A DNA stretch of 64,000 bases from Streptomyces griseochromogenes (GCF_001542625.1 NZ_CP016279.1:5332001-5396000), one strand, 5' to 3'; counted from the stretch's first letter, positions 18,701 through 27,655 are shown. The notes: generated by a model from the letters alone, not told the origin. Numbers and translations are program-made.

Positions 18701-21700
18701 GTCGCCAAGTGCACCTACACCCGCTACCTCACCGGCACTCCGGACACTCTGGTGCTGTCCGCCGAGACCATCACCACGGCCCAGGACTGCTCCAGCGCCG
18801 GGGCCACGCCCAGCGGCACGCTGATCTCCGACACCCGCACCTCCTACGACACCAACGCCTTCGCCTACGACGGGGATGGGCAGCAGAACCCGACTCTGCC
18901 CAAGACCGGTGACGCGACCCTGGTCCAGAAGGCATCGGCCGCCAGTGGCGCGACCGCGACCGCGTTCGTCGACCAGGCCGCCACCCGGTACGACTCCTAC
19001 GGCCGCGTAACCAAGGCCACCCGCACCCCCAAGTCCACGTCCCCCGACGGCAAGAGCCTCGCCCAGACCGTCTTCACCTCCTACACCCCCGCAAGCGGAG
19101 AACTCCCCACCAGCAGCACGACCATCACCCAGGTCGCGCCCGGCGTGAACTGCTCCACGGTCACCGTGTCCTCCAAGGACTGCCAGCTCGCCGGCAACAC
19201 CCTGGACCCGGCCCGCGCCCTGCCCACCGCCAAGACGGACGCGGCCGGCCTGCTCACCTCACTCACATACGACGCACTCGGCCGAATGACCGCCGTGTGG
19301 CTGCCGAACGAGATCAAAGCCAACAGCGCGCCGGCGAACATGAGCTACACCTACAGCCTGTCTAAGTCGGCACCCTCGATCGTGGCATCCAACACACTTC
19401 TGGACAACGGAAGTTACAAGACCAGCGAGACCCTGTACGACGCGTTGTTGCGGCCGCTGCAGGTACAGGCGACGGCGGAGAACTCCAGCACGACGGTCTC
19501 GGACACGCAGTACGACTCACACGGCTGGACAGTTGCCACCAACAACGCCTACAACGTGGCCGGCAGCCCCAGCAGCAAGCTGATCTCCGTCTCGCAGGTC
19601 TCTATCCCCGACACCACCGTCACCGACTACGACGGGCAGGGCCGGGCCGACCTGGTCACCGAGGAGCACGACGGGGTCAAGACCTGGACCACGACCACCG
19701 CCTACACCGGGGACAAGACCACCGTCCTGCCACCCAAGGGCGCGGTGGCCACGACCACGGTCGTCGACGCCCGCGGCCAGACCACCGAACTCGACCAATA
19801 CACAGCCGCACCCACCGTCTCCGGCACCGCATCCAGCGGCTTCACCACGACGGGCGGCACCACCTCGGCCACCACCTACGGCTACACCGCCGCAGGACAG
19901 CAGCACCAGGTCACGGGCCCCGACAAGACGGAGTGGAGGTTCGACTACGACCTGCTCGGCCGCAAGACCTCCCAGACCGACCCGGACGCAGGCGGCAGCA
20001 GCTACGGATACGACGACGCCGGCAACCTGACCTCCACCACCGACGCCAAGCAGATCGAACTCGACTACACCTACGACCTGCTGGGACGCAAGCTCACCGG
20101 CACAGACAAGTCCAAGTCCAACTTCCAATTTGCCTCTTGGACCTACGACACCCTGCGCATCGGCCTGCAGACTTCCTCCACCCGCTACGTCCAGGGCGTG
20201 ACCGGCGGCTACACGGTCGCGGCCACCGGCTACACCGTCCTCGGCAAGCCCACCGGAACGAAGATCTCCCTGCCGGCATCCGAGGCACCACTGTCATCGA
20301 CGTACACCACGACCTCCACCTACAGCATCAACGACCAGCTGCTGAAAACACAGACAGACCCGCGCACCCAGGGACTGAACAGCGAGACCATCACCTACGG
20401 CCGTGACACGCTGGGCAACCCCACGACGACGGGCAGCAGCGGCAACATCTATGTCGGCGCCACCGTGTACACGAACTACGGTGAACCCTCCCAGCTCACC
20501 CTGGGGGCCTCCACCAACCCGGCCTGGGCCACCTACAGCTACGACGACCAGACCCGCCGGCTGACCGACCGCCTCATCAGCCGTACCCAGGCACCCGGCC
20601 CCACGGTCGATGACACCAAGTACACCTACGACGCTGCCGGCAACCCCACCTCCACCACTGACCAGCAGTCGGAGACCGGCAACACCGTCACCGACCAGCA
20701 GTGCTACGGCTACGACGCCCTCGACCGGCTCACCGACGCCTGGACCGCCAACGACAACTGCGCCGCCAACCAGCCCACGACCGGCACCCTGACCACGACG
20801 GCCGGCTCCTACTGGCAGTCCTTCAGCTACGACGCCATCGGCAACCGCAAACAGACTGTCGACCACGCGATCGGCAGCTCGGGCACCACCGCCACCACCA
20901 CCTACACCAACGGCTGCACCGCCCAATGCAACCGCACCGGTGCCCAGCCCCACACCCTGACTGCCACCACCGGCGGCACCAACCCGACCGCCTTCGGCTA
21001 CGACGAAGACGGCAACCTCCGCACCCGCACCCCCACCACCGGCCCGGGCCAGACCCTGACCTGGGACGACGAGAATCACTTGACGCAGGTGGACACAGAC
21101 GGCTCCAGCCCGTCGACCACCAAGTACCTGTATGACGCCGACGGCAATCAGCTCATTCGCCGCGACCCCGGCCGGACCACCTTCTTCGCCGGCGACACCG
21201 AGATCGTCGTCAACACGAGCGTCACCCCCAACGTTCTGCTAGGCGCCGTCCGCACATACAGCCACGGCGGCTCGGGGAGCGCGGTGGCAGTCCGCTCCAG
21301 CCTCACAGGCGGCGGACTGAAGTACCTGTTCAACGACGCCCACAGCACCGCGACCCTCGCAATGGACACCACCACCCAGCAGGTCGCCCGCCAGCAGTAC
21401 ACCCCCTACGGACAGCCACGAGCCACCGCCAACACCACCGCCTGGCCCGACCCCACCCACTCCTACCTAGGCAAACCCCAGGACACGAGCACCGGCTACA
21501 CCGACATCGGAGCCCGCAAATACGACCCCACCCTCGGCCGCTTCATCAGCATCGACCCCGTCTTCGAAGCCACCAGTCCCCAGCAACTCGGCGGCTACAC
21601 CTACGCCGCCGACAACCCCGTCACGCAAAGCGATCCCAGTGGCCTCTTCCTGCCGGACATGAACGGTGGCTGCGCCACCCATTGCGGTGACGACACATCG

Positions 21701-22846
21701 ACGTCCAGCGGCACGCACCATGACGGGAGCGTCACGGGGAACACGATGCAGACCTGCAACCGTGCCTGCTTCGAGAACCCGGACCGCTGGCATGCCGTCC
21801 AGAAGGCGGCCAGAGCCGAGACAGTCGCTCAGAAGATCCATGACTTCGAGATGGTAGCCATGGTCGCCGGGGGCCTCATCGCCGCAGTTCCCACTGGAGC
21901 AGCATGCATCGAAGGGGCGATCATCATCGGCCCGGAATGCGTGAGCGGAGCCACGAGCCTTGGGAACTCAGTCAATTCCATCTTCAGCGGGGCACCCGAA
22001 GGCGTGGAGCCCGTCGAGCCCTCCCGGTGCAGCTTCACCCCCACCACGCGTGTACTCATGGCCCACGGCAAGACGAAGCCGATAGCCAAGATCAAGGCGG
22101 GCGACACCGTCGAAGCCGCCGATCCCCACAACGGCAAACACCAGGGTCCCCGCAAGGTCCTTGCCAGGTTCGTCAACCACGACAAGGACCTCATCGACCT
22201 CACAGTTCAGACGGCACCCGGCCACTCCCAGACCATTCACACCACCTCCCACCATCCCTTCTGGGACGACACGGACCACACCTGGGTCCCGGCGGGTCTG
22301 CTCAAGACACATCACGTCTTGGAGACCGCCACGAACGGGCACGTCCGTATCCTCACCGTCCGGGTGCGCCGCGGCGCAGCCGACATGTACAACCTCACCG
22401 TTCAGCAACTTCACACGTACTATGTGCTGGCGGGGCCCACGCCGATCTTGGTTCACAACTGTGACGGTGACGTTGACTGGGTTAGCGAACCGACACGGAC
22501 TGGGCCTGCCCAGGATTACGAAGATGGGGCGCAAGGGGCAAGGTCCAGAATCTCGAACCAGAAGCGGGAAGTTCCTGCCCTGGACTACGTCAACCTGGAA
22601 GGCGACACGCGCCAAGTGAAGTTCGACGGGTTCGACGAAAAGAATGGGGTCATGATCGACCGCAAGTACGGTGTCGCGACTGCAGAGAAGACCCAGCGCA
22701 CTGTGATCAACCAGTCCATGGCTCTCGAACAAAACGGCTATACGGGGCTATGGGAAGTTGCCAACCAGCGCGCCTTCAATCGTGCAACCAGGATGTTTGC
22801 GCGACTAGGGATCACTAACATCGATGTTCAGGTGGTTGCTCCATGA
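15767..22846 (+). CDS. Secreted Rhs protein with HINT domain and REase-fold nuclease toxin tip
   Basis: A 2359-residue protein with a signal peptide at 1-44 (TAVVTAGALLVGLLPSGMATA). Residues 260-760 are an SpvB/TcdB-like N-part (LSYDSSSQDARTEGTNNQSS). YD repeats and the Rhs core follow, with GARKYDPTLGRFISIDP near 1915. Residues 2088-2231 are a HINT domain, starting CSFTPTTRVLMAHGKTKPIA and ending PILVHN before Cys2232. Residues 2232-2359 are the toxin, with KFDGFD (Asp2287) and DRK (Asp2298, Lys2300), a PD-(D/E)xK arrangement like Tox-REase-5. ATG 15767 follows GAGGGGGAC and starts the signal peptide. The stop overlaps the next ATG. Expected to be a cleaved, delivered nuclease. Confidence 0.9.
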   Translation: MARTTGWERVRARRATRRAHRTAVVTAGALLVGLLPSGMATAATVEKRHVSAPALPHDKRIPFTHARPKRGSSPKEFKHFNPATHAQLPAPGSAVVTLPVAPASTRLTAKATQVRAGSTPVLLGAAATARPQGTAVTETQRVRVAVLDQKAARAAGVHGVLFTLQRTSPGGGKVALRVDDSSFRYAFGGEFASRLHLAQLPACALTIPKLTRCQTQTPVRATPGAPLSAQVSVPEAAPNASGASLSPLSATTSPSQTVVMAATSGTSGSAGDYSATSLSPGGSWSTTGNAGSFTYSYPITVPAAIGGAAPKVDLSYDSSSQDARTEGTNNQSSWLGDGWNSTENYIERTYKSCNGDSSAGAPKNDGDQCWAGQILTLSLNGKSTDIVYDDATKTFHPADDDSTTKIENLTSAKNNTDNGEYFKVTENGVQYFFGLNRLPGWSSGKDETKSVWTMPVYHAHSGVSACPDSTDFASTSCTLGYRFNLDYAVDTHGNATAWYYSPETGYYGADMKDTAVAYTRGGTLSRIDYGMTSSTIYSGTAPEQILFDTAERCIPGTPSGNTCADSQFTAANAAYWPDVPVDLNCASGKSCTNHGPSFWSRKRLTSITTQIQTGGATKQVDKYSFTQSFPDGGDHAPTLWLDSVQRTGLDTLGGASGSASMPAVSFDPPLQLPNRVGTIPQMPLMYHDRIQTVTSETGAQTTVTYDRPECSSAPASDPNDPTDAAAKTFASTNTLSCFPVYWTPYGQPAPWMDWFYKYKVASVVTQDPHNSYQDGTQPELETDYTYKGKPGWHYDDNEVVKAKNRTWGQFRGYPEVDATTGDTNVFHYTNGAKVHDQKTLTKTYYFLGMNGDTLPGGKTRSVPDLTSQDGTTATVADDDALAGQVFETDTYTASGGGLDKAVVTVPKIIGPTATRNRSGMPDLTAQMVRTAKSLTRQAVSYGWRKTETDTFYNTTLGKSTTGMAVQADDRGESADSDNVAKCTYTRYLTGTPDTLVLSAETITTAQDCSSAGATPSGTLISDTRTSYDTNAFAYDGDGQQNPTLPKTGDATLVQKASAASGATATAFVDQAATRYDSYGRVTKATRTPKSTSPDGKSLAQTVFTSYTPASGELPTSSTTITQVAPGVNCSTVTVSSKDCQLAGNTLDPARALPTAKTDAAGLLTSLTYDALGRMTAVWLPNEIKANSAPANMSYTYSLSKSAPSIVASNTLLDNGSYKTSETLYDALLRPLQVQATAENSSTTVSDTQYDSHGWTVATNNAYNVAGSPSSKLISVSQVSIPDTTVTDYDGQGRADLVTEEHDGVKTWTTTTAYTGDKTTVLPPKGAVATTTVVDARGQTTELDQYTAAPTVSGTASSGFTTTGGTTSATTYGYTAAGQQHQVTGPDKTEWRFDYDLLGRKTSQTDPDAGGSSYGYDDAGNLTSTTDAKQIELDYTYDLLGRKLTGTDKSKSNFQFASWTYDTLRIGLQTSSTRYVQGVTGGYTVAATGYTVLGKPTGTKISLPASEAPLSSTYTTTSTYSINDQLLKTQTDPRTQGLNSETITYGRDTLGNPTTTGSSGNIYVGATVYTNYGEPSQLTLGASTNPAWATYSYDDQTRRLTDRLISRTQAPGPTVDDTKYTYDAAGNPTSTTDQQSETGNTVTDQQCYGYDALDRLTDAWTANDNCAANQPTTGTLTTTAGSYWQSFSYDAIGNRKQTVDHAIGSSGTTATTTYTNGCTAQCNRTGAQPHTLTATTGGTNPTAFGYDEDGNLRTRTPTTGPGQTLTWDDENHLTQVDTDGSSPSTTKYLYDADGNQLIRRDPGRTTFFAGDTEIVVNTSVTPNVLLGAVRTYSHGGSGSAVAVRSSLTGGGLKYLFNDAHSTATLAMDTTTQQVARQQYTPYGQPRATANTTAWPDPTHSYLGKPQDTSTGYTDIGARKYDPTLGRFISIDPVFEATSPQQLGGYTYAADNPVTQSDPSGLFLPDMNGGCATHCGDDTSTSSGTHHDGSVTGNTMQTCNRACFENPDRWHAVQKAARAETVAQKIHDFEMVAMVAGGLIAAVPTGAACIEGAIIIGPECVSGATSLGNSVNSIFSGAPEGVEPVEPSRCSFTPTTRVLMAHGKTKPIAKIKAGDTVEAADPHNGKHQGPRKVLARFVNHDKDLIDLTVQTAPGHSQTIHTTSHHPFWDDTDHTWVPAGLLKTHHVLETATNGHVRILTVRVRRGAADMYNLTVQQLHTYYVLAGPTPILVHNCDGDVDWVSEPTRTGPAQDYEDGAQGARSRISNQKREVPALDYVNLEGDTRQVKFDGFDEKNGVMIDRKYGVATAEKTQRTVINQSMALEQNGYTGLWEVANQRAFNRATRMFARLGITNIDVQVVAP

Positions 22847-23103
22847 CAGATCAGGTCATCGTTAAGGCACTTGTCAATTTGATCATTTCGATTGATCTAA
22901 GTGACGAAGAAACGGTGGACTCGGATTTCGCCTCGTCGGCTTTCGAGGATGTGATGGCCACGCTCGACGAATTGTCCGATGGGGAGCGGGAAAACGTCGT
23001 CAGGATCGTCCAATCATTGGCCGATGGTGAGAGCTCGACTCAACGCAGGCAAGCACTGCTGGAGTTTCCCGATAATTTCGGATTGGTTGACGAAGAAGAG
23101 TGA
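22843..23103 (+). CDS. Candidate immunity protein for the Rhs nuclease
   Basis: An 86-residue, strongly acidic, helical protein (DLSDEETVDSDFASSAFEDV; ending DNFGLVDEEE). Its ATG overlaps the toxin stop (ATGA), the usual location of an immunity gene in polymorphic toxin loci. The negative charge suits binding of a nucleic-acid-binding toxin surface. I cannot assign a named Imm family. Codon GC is lower than in the Rhs core, as commonly seen for toxin-immunity tips. Confidence 0.8.
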   Translation: MTDQVIVKALVNLIISIDLSDEETVDSDFASSAFEDVMATLDELSDGERENVVRIVQSLADGESSTQRRQALLEFPDNFGLVDEEE

Positions 23104-23276
23104 CCCTTTTGAACGAGAAGTTGCACCGGATTTGTTTCATTTGGGGCTGCTGGGGTCTCTGACGGCAACGTCGGTGGACCGCGCCTTCGTGGGGCTGCGC
23201 AGAGCGGTGGTTCGTCGCCTGAGTCAGCCAGTAGTCGGCTAGACCGACGGCGAAATCGGAGTGAAGCACCGCGCGC

Positions 23277-23447
23277 ATGCCCTTGCCGTGGCCGGCACGG
23301 CCGCGGTCGCCCGCGACGGTGTGGGAGATCGGGGGTGCGGTCGGCATGCGGAGCCGGGTCTCCGTGAATTACCAGCTGGTCGAGCTGGAGACGAAGCAGG
23401 CGATCATCCGCGAGTCGGGCCGGGCGAGAGGGATCCGGCTCGCATGA
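23277..23447 (+). CDS. Small LexA-type winged-helix DNA-binding ORF or remnant
   Basis: A 56-codon frame (ATG 23277, TGA 23445). Its body, TVWEIGGAVGMRSRVSVNYQ then LVELETKQAIIRESGRARGI, follows the LexA N-terminal winged helix (SVREIGxAVGLxSxSSVxYQ). The first 14 residues are Pro/Arg-rich and do not look like the missing first helix, so it is probably a 5'-truncated copy. No LexA protease domain follows. Flanking bases 23104-23276 and 23448-23698 show no other clear gene. Confidence 0.42.
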   Translation: MPLPWPARPRSPATVWEIGGAVGMRSRVSVNYQLVELETKQAIIRESGRARGIRLA

Positions 23448-23698
23448 TCAGTCCGGCTTGCTACCACCTGTTGCTCGCCATGCCCGGGGGGCCGGTGCGG
23501 CACGGCTGGTTGGGGAGTGACGAGGTCGGCCGCGCCAAGTTCCGCGACTAGGTTGGCCTGTACGGGGGCGCTATGCCCGGAGCCCGCGTCACTCTGATCG
23601 ATGAGGACGTCGGCGATACGGTGACGGCCTCCTGCCCGATCAGGCCACCGTCTCTGTGCTGGCCACCGCTATCAGCCTCGGTGACCACGAGCGGGCGC

Positions 23699-24157
23699 AT
23701 GCGCCTGCTGGCCGACCAGCAGTGGGCACGCCTGGCGCCCTGCCTTCCCCACAACGCCGGAAAGGCAGGGCGTCCGTTCGCCGACCTCCGTCGCATCATC
23801 GAAGGGATCATCTACCGGTACCGCACCGGAATCCCCTGGAGAGATCTGCCCCGCGAAGGGTTCGGTCCCTGGCAGACGGTATGGAAGCGCCATCGCAGGT
23901 GGGCGGCTGACGGTATCTGGGACACGGTTCTGGTCCAGCTGACCGCCCAGGCGGACTCGGCCGACGGAATCGACTGGACCGTCTCGGTCGACTCGACAAT
24001 CAACGGGGCCCACCAGCACGCCACGAATACGGCCCGGCCAGAGAAGGACACCGGCGCCGCCTGCCGCAGCAAGGGCGAAGCTCCTGCCACCATTCACCAG
24101 ACATTAGGCGCGAGAGGTGGCCTGCGGAGAGCCCGGTGCGGGTGGCCAGGGCTCTGA
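23699..24157 (+). pseudogene. IS5-family transposase, 3'-truncated
   Basis: The N-terminal half of an IS5/IS427-type transposase is readable from ATG 23699: RRIIEGIIYRYRTGIPWRDL, FGPWQTVWKRHRRWAADGIW, then SVDSTINGAHQHATNTARPE around the first catalytic Asp. Similarity ends near 24065 and the frame runs on through unrelated sequence to 24157. The catalytic core beyond the first Asp is missing, so the product is inactive. Confidence 0.75.
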
Positions 24158-24227
24158 GGCTGAGTCCGGAGGCGCGCTGGAGGCTGCTGAGGACGTTGGC
24201 GAGGTCCCGTTCAGCGGGGGTCGCCAA
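24108..24227 (-). pseudogene. Fragment of XRE-type helix-turn-helix regulator
   Basis: Forty codons read ATPAERDLANVLSSLQRASG then LSLRALATRTGLSAGHLSR, a clear XRE helix-turn-helix. The frame then passes into the neighbouring IS5 remnant without the rest of a regulator. It was presumably cut by that insertion; only a TTG is available as start. Confidence 0.5.
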
Positions 24228-24312
24228 GTGGGCCGGCGACCATCATGACGTTGCCCTCGTCGACGCCGACGGCACGCTGGTCGCCCGGGCCAGGATCGCT
24301 GACGACGCCACC
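24220..24312 (+). pseudogene. IS110-family transposase fragment
   Basis: About 30 codons (WAGDHHDVALVDADGTLVAR) match the N-terminal RuvC-like segment of IS110 transposases. Nothing recognisable follows. It abuts the helix-turn-helix fragment on the other strand. Confidence 0.5.
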
Positions 24313-24449
24313 GGCCAAACAGGCACACCCGCCCGAACGGCCGAATGGTCCCACCGGTTACGCCCGACCCGCTGTGGCTGAGCAGTTCAGCCTGGCACCG
24401 CTCGCCGGCCCCAGTGCTCAGCCCTCCTGCGTCAGCAGCACGCGCACTA

Positions 24450-24959
24450 CTACAGCCAGGGCGATTCGCCCGTGGCCGGAGCACCTTCCAACGGCAGTCG
24501 GTCGCGGTAGTACTCCGATTCCAACCACTCCTCCATCACAAGGACCGGACGTGACAGGCGTACGTCCCCCACCTCCTGCGAACGCAGAAGAAGCCCCAGA
24601 TCGGTGAGGGAGAGGGAGCCATCGAGGGTGTACAGCAGGCAGCTCCCATGCTCGGCGGCGTAGTCAAGGAGGAACTGGTGCGCCTGCTCCGGCTCGCGGC
24701 CGGCCAGCGCAAAGCCCGCAAGCAAGACCTGTGGACCCGTGACAGCATCCAGCGCAATGCAAGCCAGCTTGCCCGCGTCGTAGAACACCTTCACCCCGTC
24801 GGCGAAGTCTTCCTGCCCGTACGGGCCGCCCACCTGCTCCTGCGGCTCAGAGACCTGGAGCGCGCTGGCCACTTCGGCCGGGCTCATCCCGAACCGCAGT
24901 GGCCCCAGCCCGACTCCGGACAGCAACGCCCAGCACTCCCGTTCCTCGCTCGCACCCAC
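24450..24959 (-). CDS. Conserved hypothetical protein
   Basis: A 169-residue soluble acidic protein. The N-terminal block LSGVGLGPLRFGMSPAEVAS is a recognisable conserved feature of small actinobacterial hypothetical proteins often found among toxin and immunity genes. A repeat-like beta-rich middle (VKVFYDAGKLACIALDAVTG) and a C-terminal acidic helix follow. No catalytic motif is seen. It could be an orphan immunity protein; that is an inference from its setting. Confidence 0.65.
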   Translation of the reverse strand: MGASEERECWALLSGVGLGPLRFGMSPAEVASALQVSEPQEQVGGPYGQEDFADGVKVFYDAGKLACIALDAVTGPQVLLAGFALAGREPEQAHQFLLDYAAEHGSCLLYTLDGSLSLTDLGLLLRSQEVGDVRLSRPVLVMEEWLESEYYRDRLPLEGAPATGESPWL

Positions 24960-25593
24960 GCTCCCCGCCCCTTCAACTGGCCGTCTCTAGCCGTGTCCGC
25001 TCTTCTGGCCAGCATCGCGTGCGGAGCCAGTGCCTCAAAGTGCCACCGGCATGGCTTGAGTGCCACCTGAAGCGCTCAGCCACACCGTGTACCTCGGCAA
25101 GATCTTGCTACGAGCTCTTAGGGGTGACGAGGGCGAGTTCGGCGAGGTTGGCCGGCCAGGTGATGGGGCCGTCAAGGTCGACGATGCCGGGAGCGGTCAC
25201 CGGACAGGCACTTCGGATCGAGGCGCTTTCGCAAACTGATCTACCGCTGCCGCACGATCCGGCGCAGGTGTTCCTCAACCCCCGGCTCGCCGGGAGGCAT
25301 TCGGGGACGATGACGCCGAAGGCCGTCAAGCCTCCCGCAGGGCGCACGTCTCGGTGGCCCATTGGGCCGTGCCTCATTCGGAGTTCGGGTTGTGTCCGTG
25401 CCGTTGAGGGTGTCCAGGGCGCTGCGGGCGCCCGATCGAAGGTGGGGAACCGGCCACACCGAAAAGAGTAGGCCAAAGCCACTAATTCGCTTCCTTGTTC
25501 GATCTGCTGACGCATAGCCTCGATCATGTTCTGAAGCCGCACCGGACCGTCATCAGGGCGGACTGGGAATTGCTTCGGAGGGGGAAACAAGCC
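24960..25593. other. 630-bp stretch without a convincing gene
   Basis: Only short broken frames are seen. One minus-strand string near 25115-25190 (DLDGPITWPANLAELALVTP and a stop) looks protein-like but has no recognisable beginning. I treat the stretch as decayed sequence. Confidence 0.4.
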
Positions 25594-26727
25594 TTGCAGA
25601 GAACGCACAGCACGCGCTCCAGGCTCATTCGCCTCGCTGCCGCCGGAGCAGCCATCGCCGCCACCGCGGCCGGCTCTCTGACCGGATCGGCCAACGCCGT
25701 TCCGCAGAGCAGCAGTCCCGTCACCACCACGGTGACAACGTCGGTCACGCAGCCCGTGGGCGCCAAGGCCGACGTCGTCCAGCTAGCCCTCACGAAGGCA
25801 CGCGCCAACGGTGACCGTGTCGCCCTCGTGAACAGCTTCAGCGCCAGCCCGCAGGCAACCACCTCGTGTTCCCTCGTGCGGAACGCGTGGCTGATCAGCC
25901 GCTTCCACGCGTGCGCGAACGCCACCGGCATCTTCCGGGTGCTCGATGCGCGTACCGGCAGGGAGCTGGGGAAGATGACGTACACCGTCCACGGTGACGT
26001 GACCTCCCGCACTGGGTCGAAGGCGTTCCCGTACAGCCTGCACTTCACCCGGAACAGCGTGTCCGGCGCTGCCGCTGGTGCGGTGATCTCGGGCAGTGCC
26101 TCCGCAAGCAACGCGACGACGCGCGGGAACATCCCGTCGCAACCGCTCGGTGCGAGCGGCAAGGCGTCGGCGAACTTCACCTTCACGAGCAAGGTCGGCA
26201 GGGGGAAGATCCTTGCGAGCGGAGCGACACCGAAGTGGATCTTCACGGTGCCGGGTGCAACGCCGAGCAACCCGGTGTCGTTCCCCGCTCCGGTGGTGCG
26301 CTGCGACAACGCACTGAAGGGCTACCCGAGGTCGTACGGGTGCGTCTTCCCGCAGTCGAAGAACGTGATCCAGTACTCACTGTCCGGGTACGTGAAGGAG
26401 GTCGCGAAGCACATCAAGGACGCGCAGGCATCCGGGCTTCCCGGCGCGTACGGCGGCCGGACGGTGCTCCAGCGGCTGTATGATGACAGGCAGATCCGGC
26501 GGAACCGGCGCACGTCCTGCCCGGACAGCCTTCCGCGTCCAGCCGGGAAGTCATGTGACGAGTACGCGTTCGCGAGCACCTACCAGGGCGGTGCGCTGCT
26601 GGGCAGGTTCAGCCGCCGCATGGTGAACGAGACGCAGAACACGGACGCCGGGCGGGACCTGAACAAGTTCTACACAGTCAACCGGATCTTGAACAAGGAC
26701 CCGTTCCAGGTTGCCATCGTTCGCTGA
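25594..26727 (+). CDS. Secreted NucA/NucB-type deoxyribonuclease
   Basis: A 377-residue exported protein. TTG 25594 was chosen for GGAGGGGG 9 bases upstream. The signal peptide (residues 1-30) reads RLIRLAAAGAAIAATAAGSL. The central 200 residues are beta-rich (TSRTGSKAFPYSLHFTRNSV). The C-terminal 100 residues carry the NucA/NucB signature CDEYAFASTYQGGALLGRFS with downstream NTDAGRDLNKFYTVNRIL, the Asp-Glu metal-binding site of this DNase family. A terminator hairpin follows. The next gene may be its partner. A role as an exported DNase toxin or scavenging nuclease is inferred. Confidence 0.82.
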   Translation: MQRTHSTRSRLIRLAAAGAAIAATAAGSLTGSANAVPQSSSPVTTTVTTSVTQPVGAKADVVQLALTKARANGDRVALVNSFSASPQATTSCSLVRNAWLISRFHACANATGIFRVLDARTGRELGKMTYTVHGDVTSRTGSKAFPYSLHFTRNSVSGAAAGAVISGSASASNATTRGNIPSQPLGASGKASANFTFTSKVGRGKILASGATPKWIFTVPGATPSNPVSFPAPVVRCDNALKGYPRSYGCVFPQSKNVIQYSLSGYVKEVAKHIKDAQASGLPGAYGGRTVLQRLYDDRQIRRNRRTSCPDSLPRPAGKSCDEYAFASTYQGGALLGRFSRRMVNETQNTDAGRDLNKFYTVNRILNKDPFQVAIVR

Positions 26728-26745
26728 CCCGACGACGCTGAAGCT

Positions 26746-26771
26746 GGCCCCCACGCATCCGTGTGGGGGCC
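26746..26771 (+). terminator. Intrinsic terminator hairpin after the DNase gene
   Basis: GGCCCCCAC pairs perfectly with GTGGGGGCC across the loop between them. It lies 19 bases after the DNase stop and before the next gene. No long T-run follows, as is usual in Streptomyces. Confidence 0.6.
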
Positions 26772-26807
26772 GGTACGTTTGCCACACCTTCTGCCGACGA
26801 TTCGGGG

Positions 26808-27338
26808 ATGCCTGCGATGCAGCAAGAGATGACGCTCCACGCCGCTTACGTGCACTACTGGATCACCGGGAGCGAGCCCGAGCCGGGAGAGGTTCCGAGG
26901 GGGGCGGGGCGGCAGCGGGACAACGGGCGGGTGGCGGTGCTGGAAGCCAGCGAGGAGCATCCGGGGCTCGTGATCAGGACGGGTGTGCAGCACGGTGACA
27001 TTCCAGCCGTGGTGCGGGTCCACGAAAGCGAACCGGAGCTGGACGGGGAGGGCTGGGACGAGATCGTGGAGGGCGATCTCCAGGCAGAGTCGTACGTTCA
27101 GCTGAGCAACCTGGACGGGCAGTTGCACGAGTTCGATCTGCCGTGGCCGGGCTACGGCGATGAGTGCAACTGGCGGGTGAGGCTGTCGGTGAAGGGCGCT
27201 GACGACTCTCTGTCGGTGGCGTATGGAGAGGACGGGCACGAGCTGACGGAGCGGCACCGCATCGACATGTGGCCGGCCCCGGAGGGTGGATTGCGCTGGC
27301 TGAGGGAAGATGCTCGGGGCTTCCGTAAGCCGCAGTAG
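26808..27338 (+). CDS. Hypothetical protein, possible DNase partner
   Basis: A 176-residue acidic soluble protein starting at ATG 26808 (MPAMQQEMTLHAAYVHYWIT). It is predicted beta-rich, with motifs such as ESYVQLSNLDGQLHEFDLPW and HRIDMWPAPEGGLRWLRED. It follows the NucA/NucB-type DNase in the same direction after the terminator. Size, charge and place fit an immunity or inhibitor protein, but no family is recognised, and the weak ribosome binding site leaves the start open. Confidence 0.62.
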   Translation: MPAMQQEMTLHAAYVHYWITGSEPEPGEVPRGAGRQRDNGRVAVLEASEEHPGLVIRTGVQHGDIPAVVRVHESEPELDGEGWDEIVEGDLQAESYVQLSNLDGQLHEFDLPWPGYGDECNWRVRLSVKGADDSLSVAYGEDGHELTERHRIDMWPAPEGGLRWLREDARGFRKPQ

Positions 27339-27655
27339 CGCGCCTGATCACGCCGCCACTTTGCGGCTGGTGGCGAACATCAACAACAAAAAATACCCAG
27401 TTGAGACGAAGCTGCACACCGCGGTCTGCGCCGGAGAAGTGACCCTTCAGGCAGCGCAGCTGGCACCTGTGATAGCGGCGTTCGGCCTCTCGCGTTGGAC
27501 CCGATCCGGTGGGCTCTGTGGGTCGTCAGCGGCGAGATCCAGTACGGCGTCTACGAGTACCTGCGTGACCTCGTGTTCTGAACTATGCACATCTCGTAAA
27601 GTGTTGGCCCCCCTCGGCTGTCTGCCGGTGGGGCCCACCCGTTTCAGGAGAGAAG
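27339..27655. other. Stretch with decayed coding remnants
   Basis: Two protein-like strings in different frames: NKKYPVETKLHTAVCAGEVT (about 27388-27450) and DPIRWALWVVSGEIQYGVYE ending in TGA near 27581. Neither has a recognisable start or family. A G/C-rich inverted repeat near 27605-27640 may terminate transcription. Confidence 0.4.
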
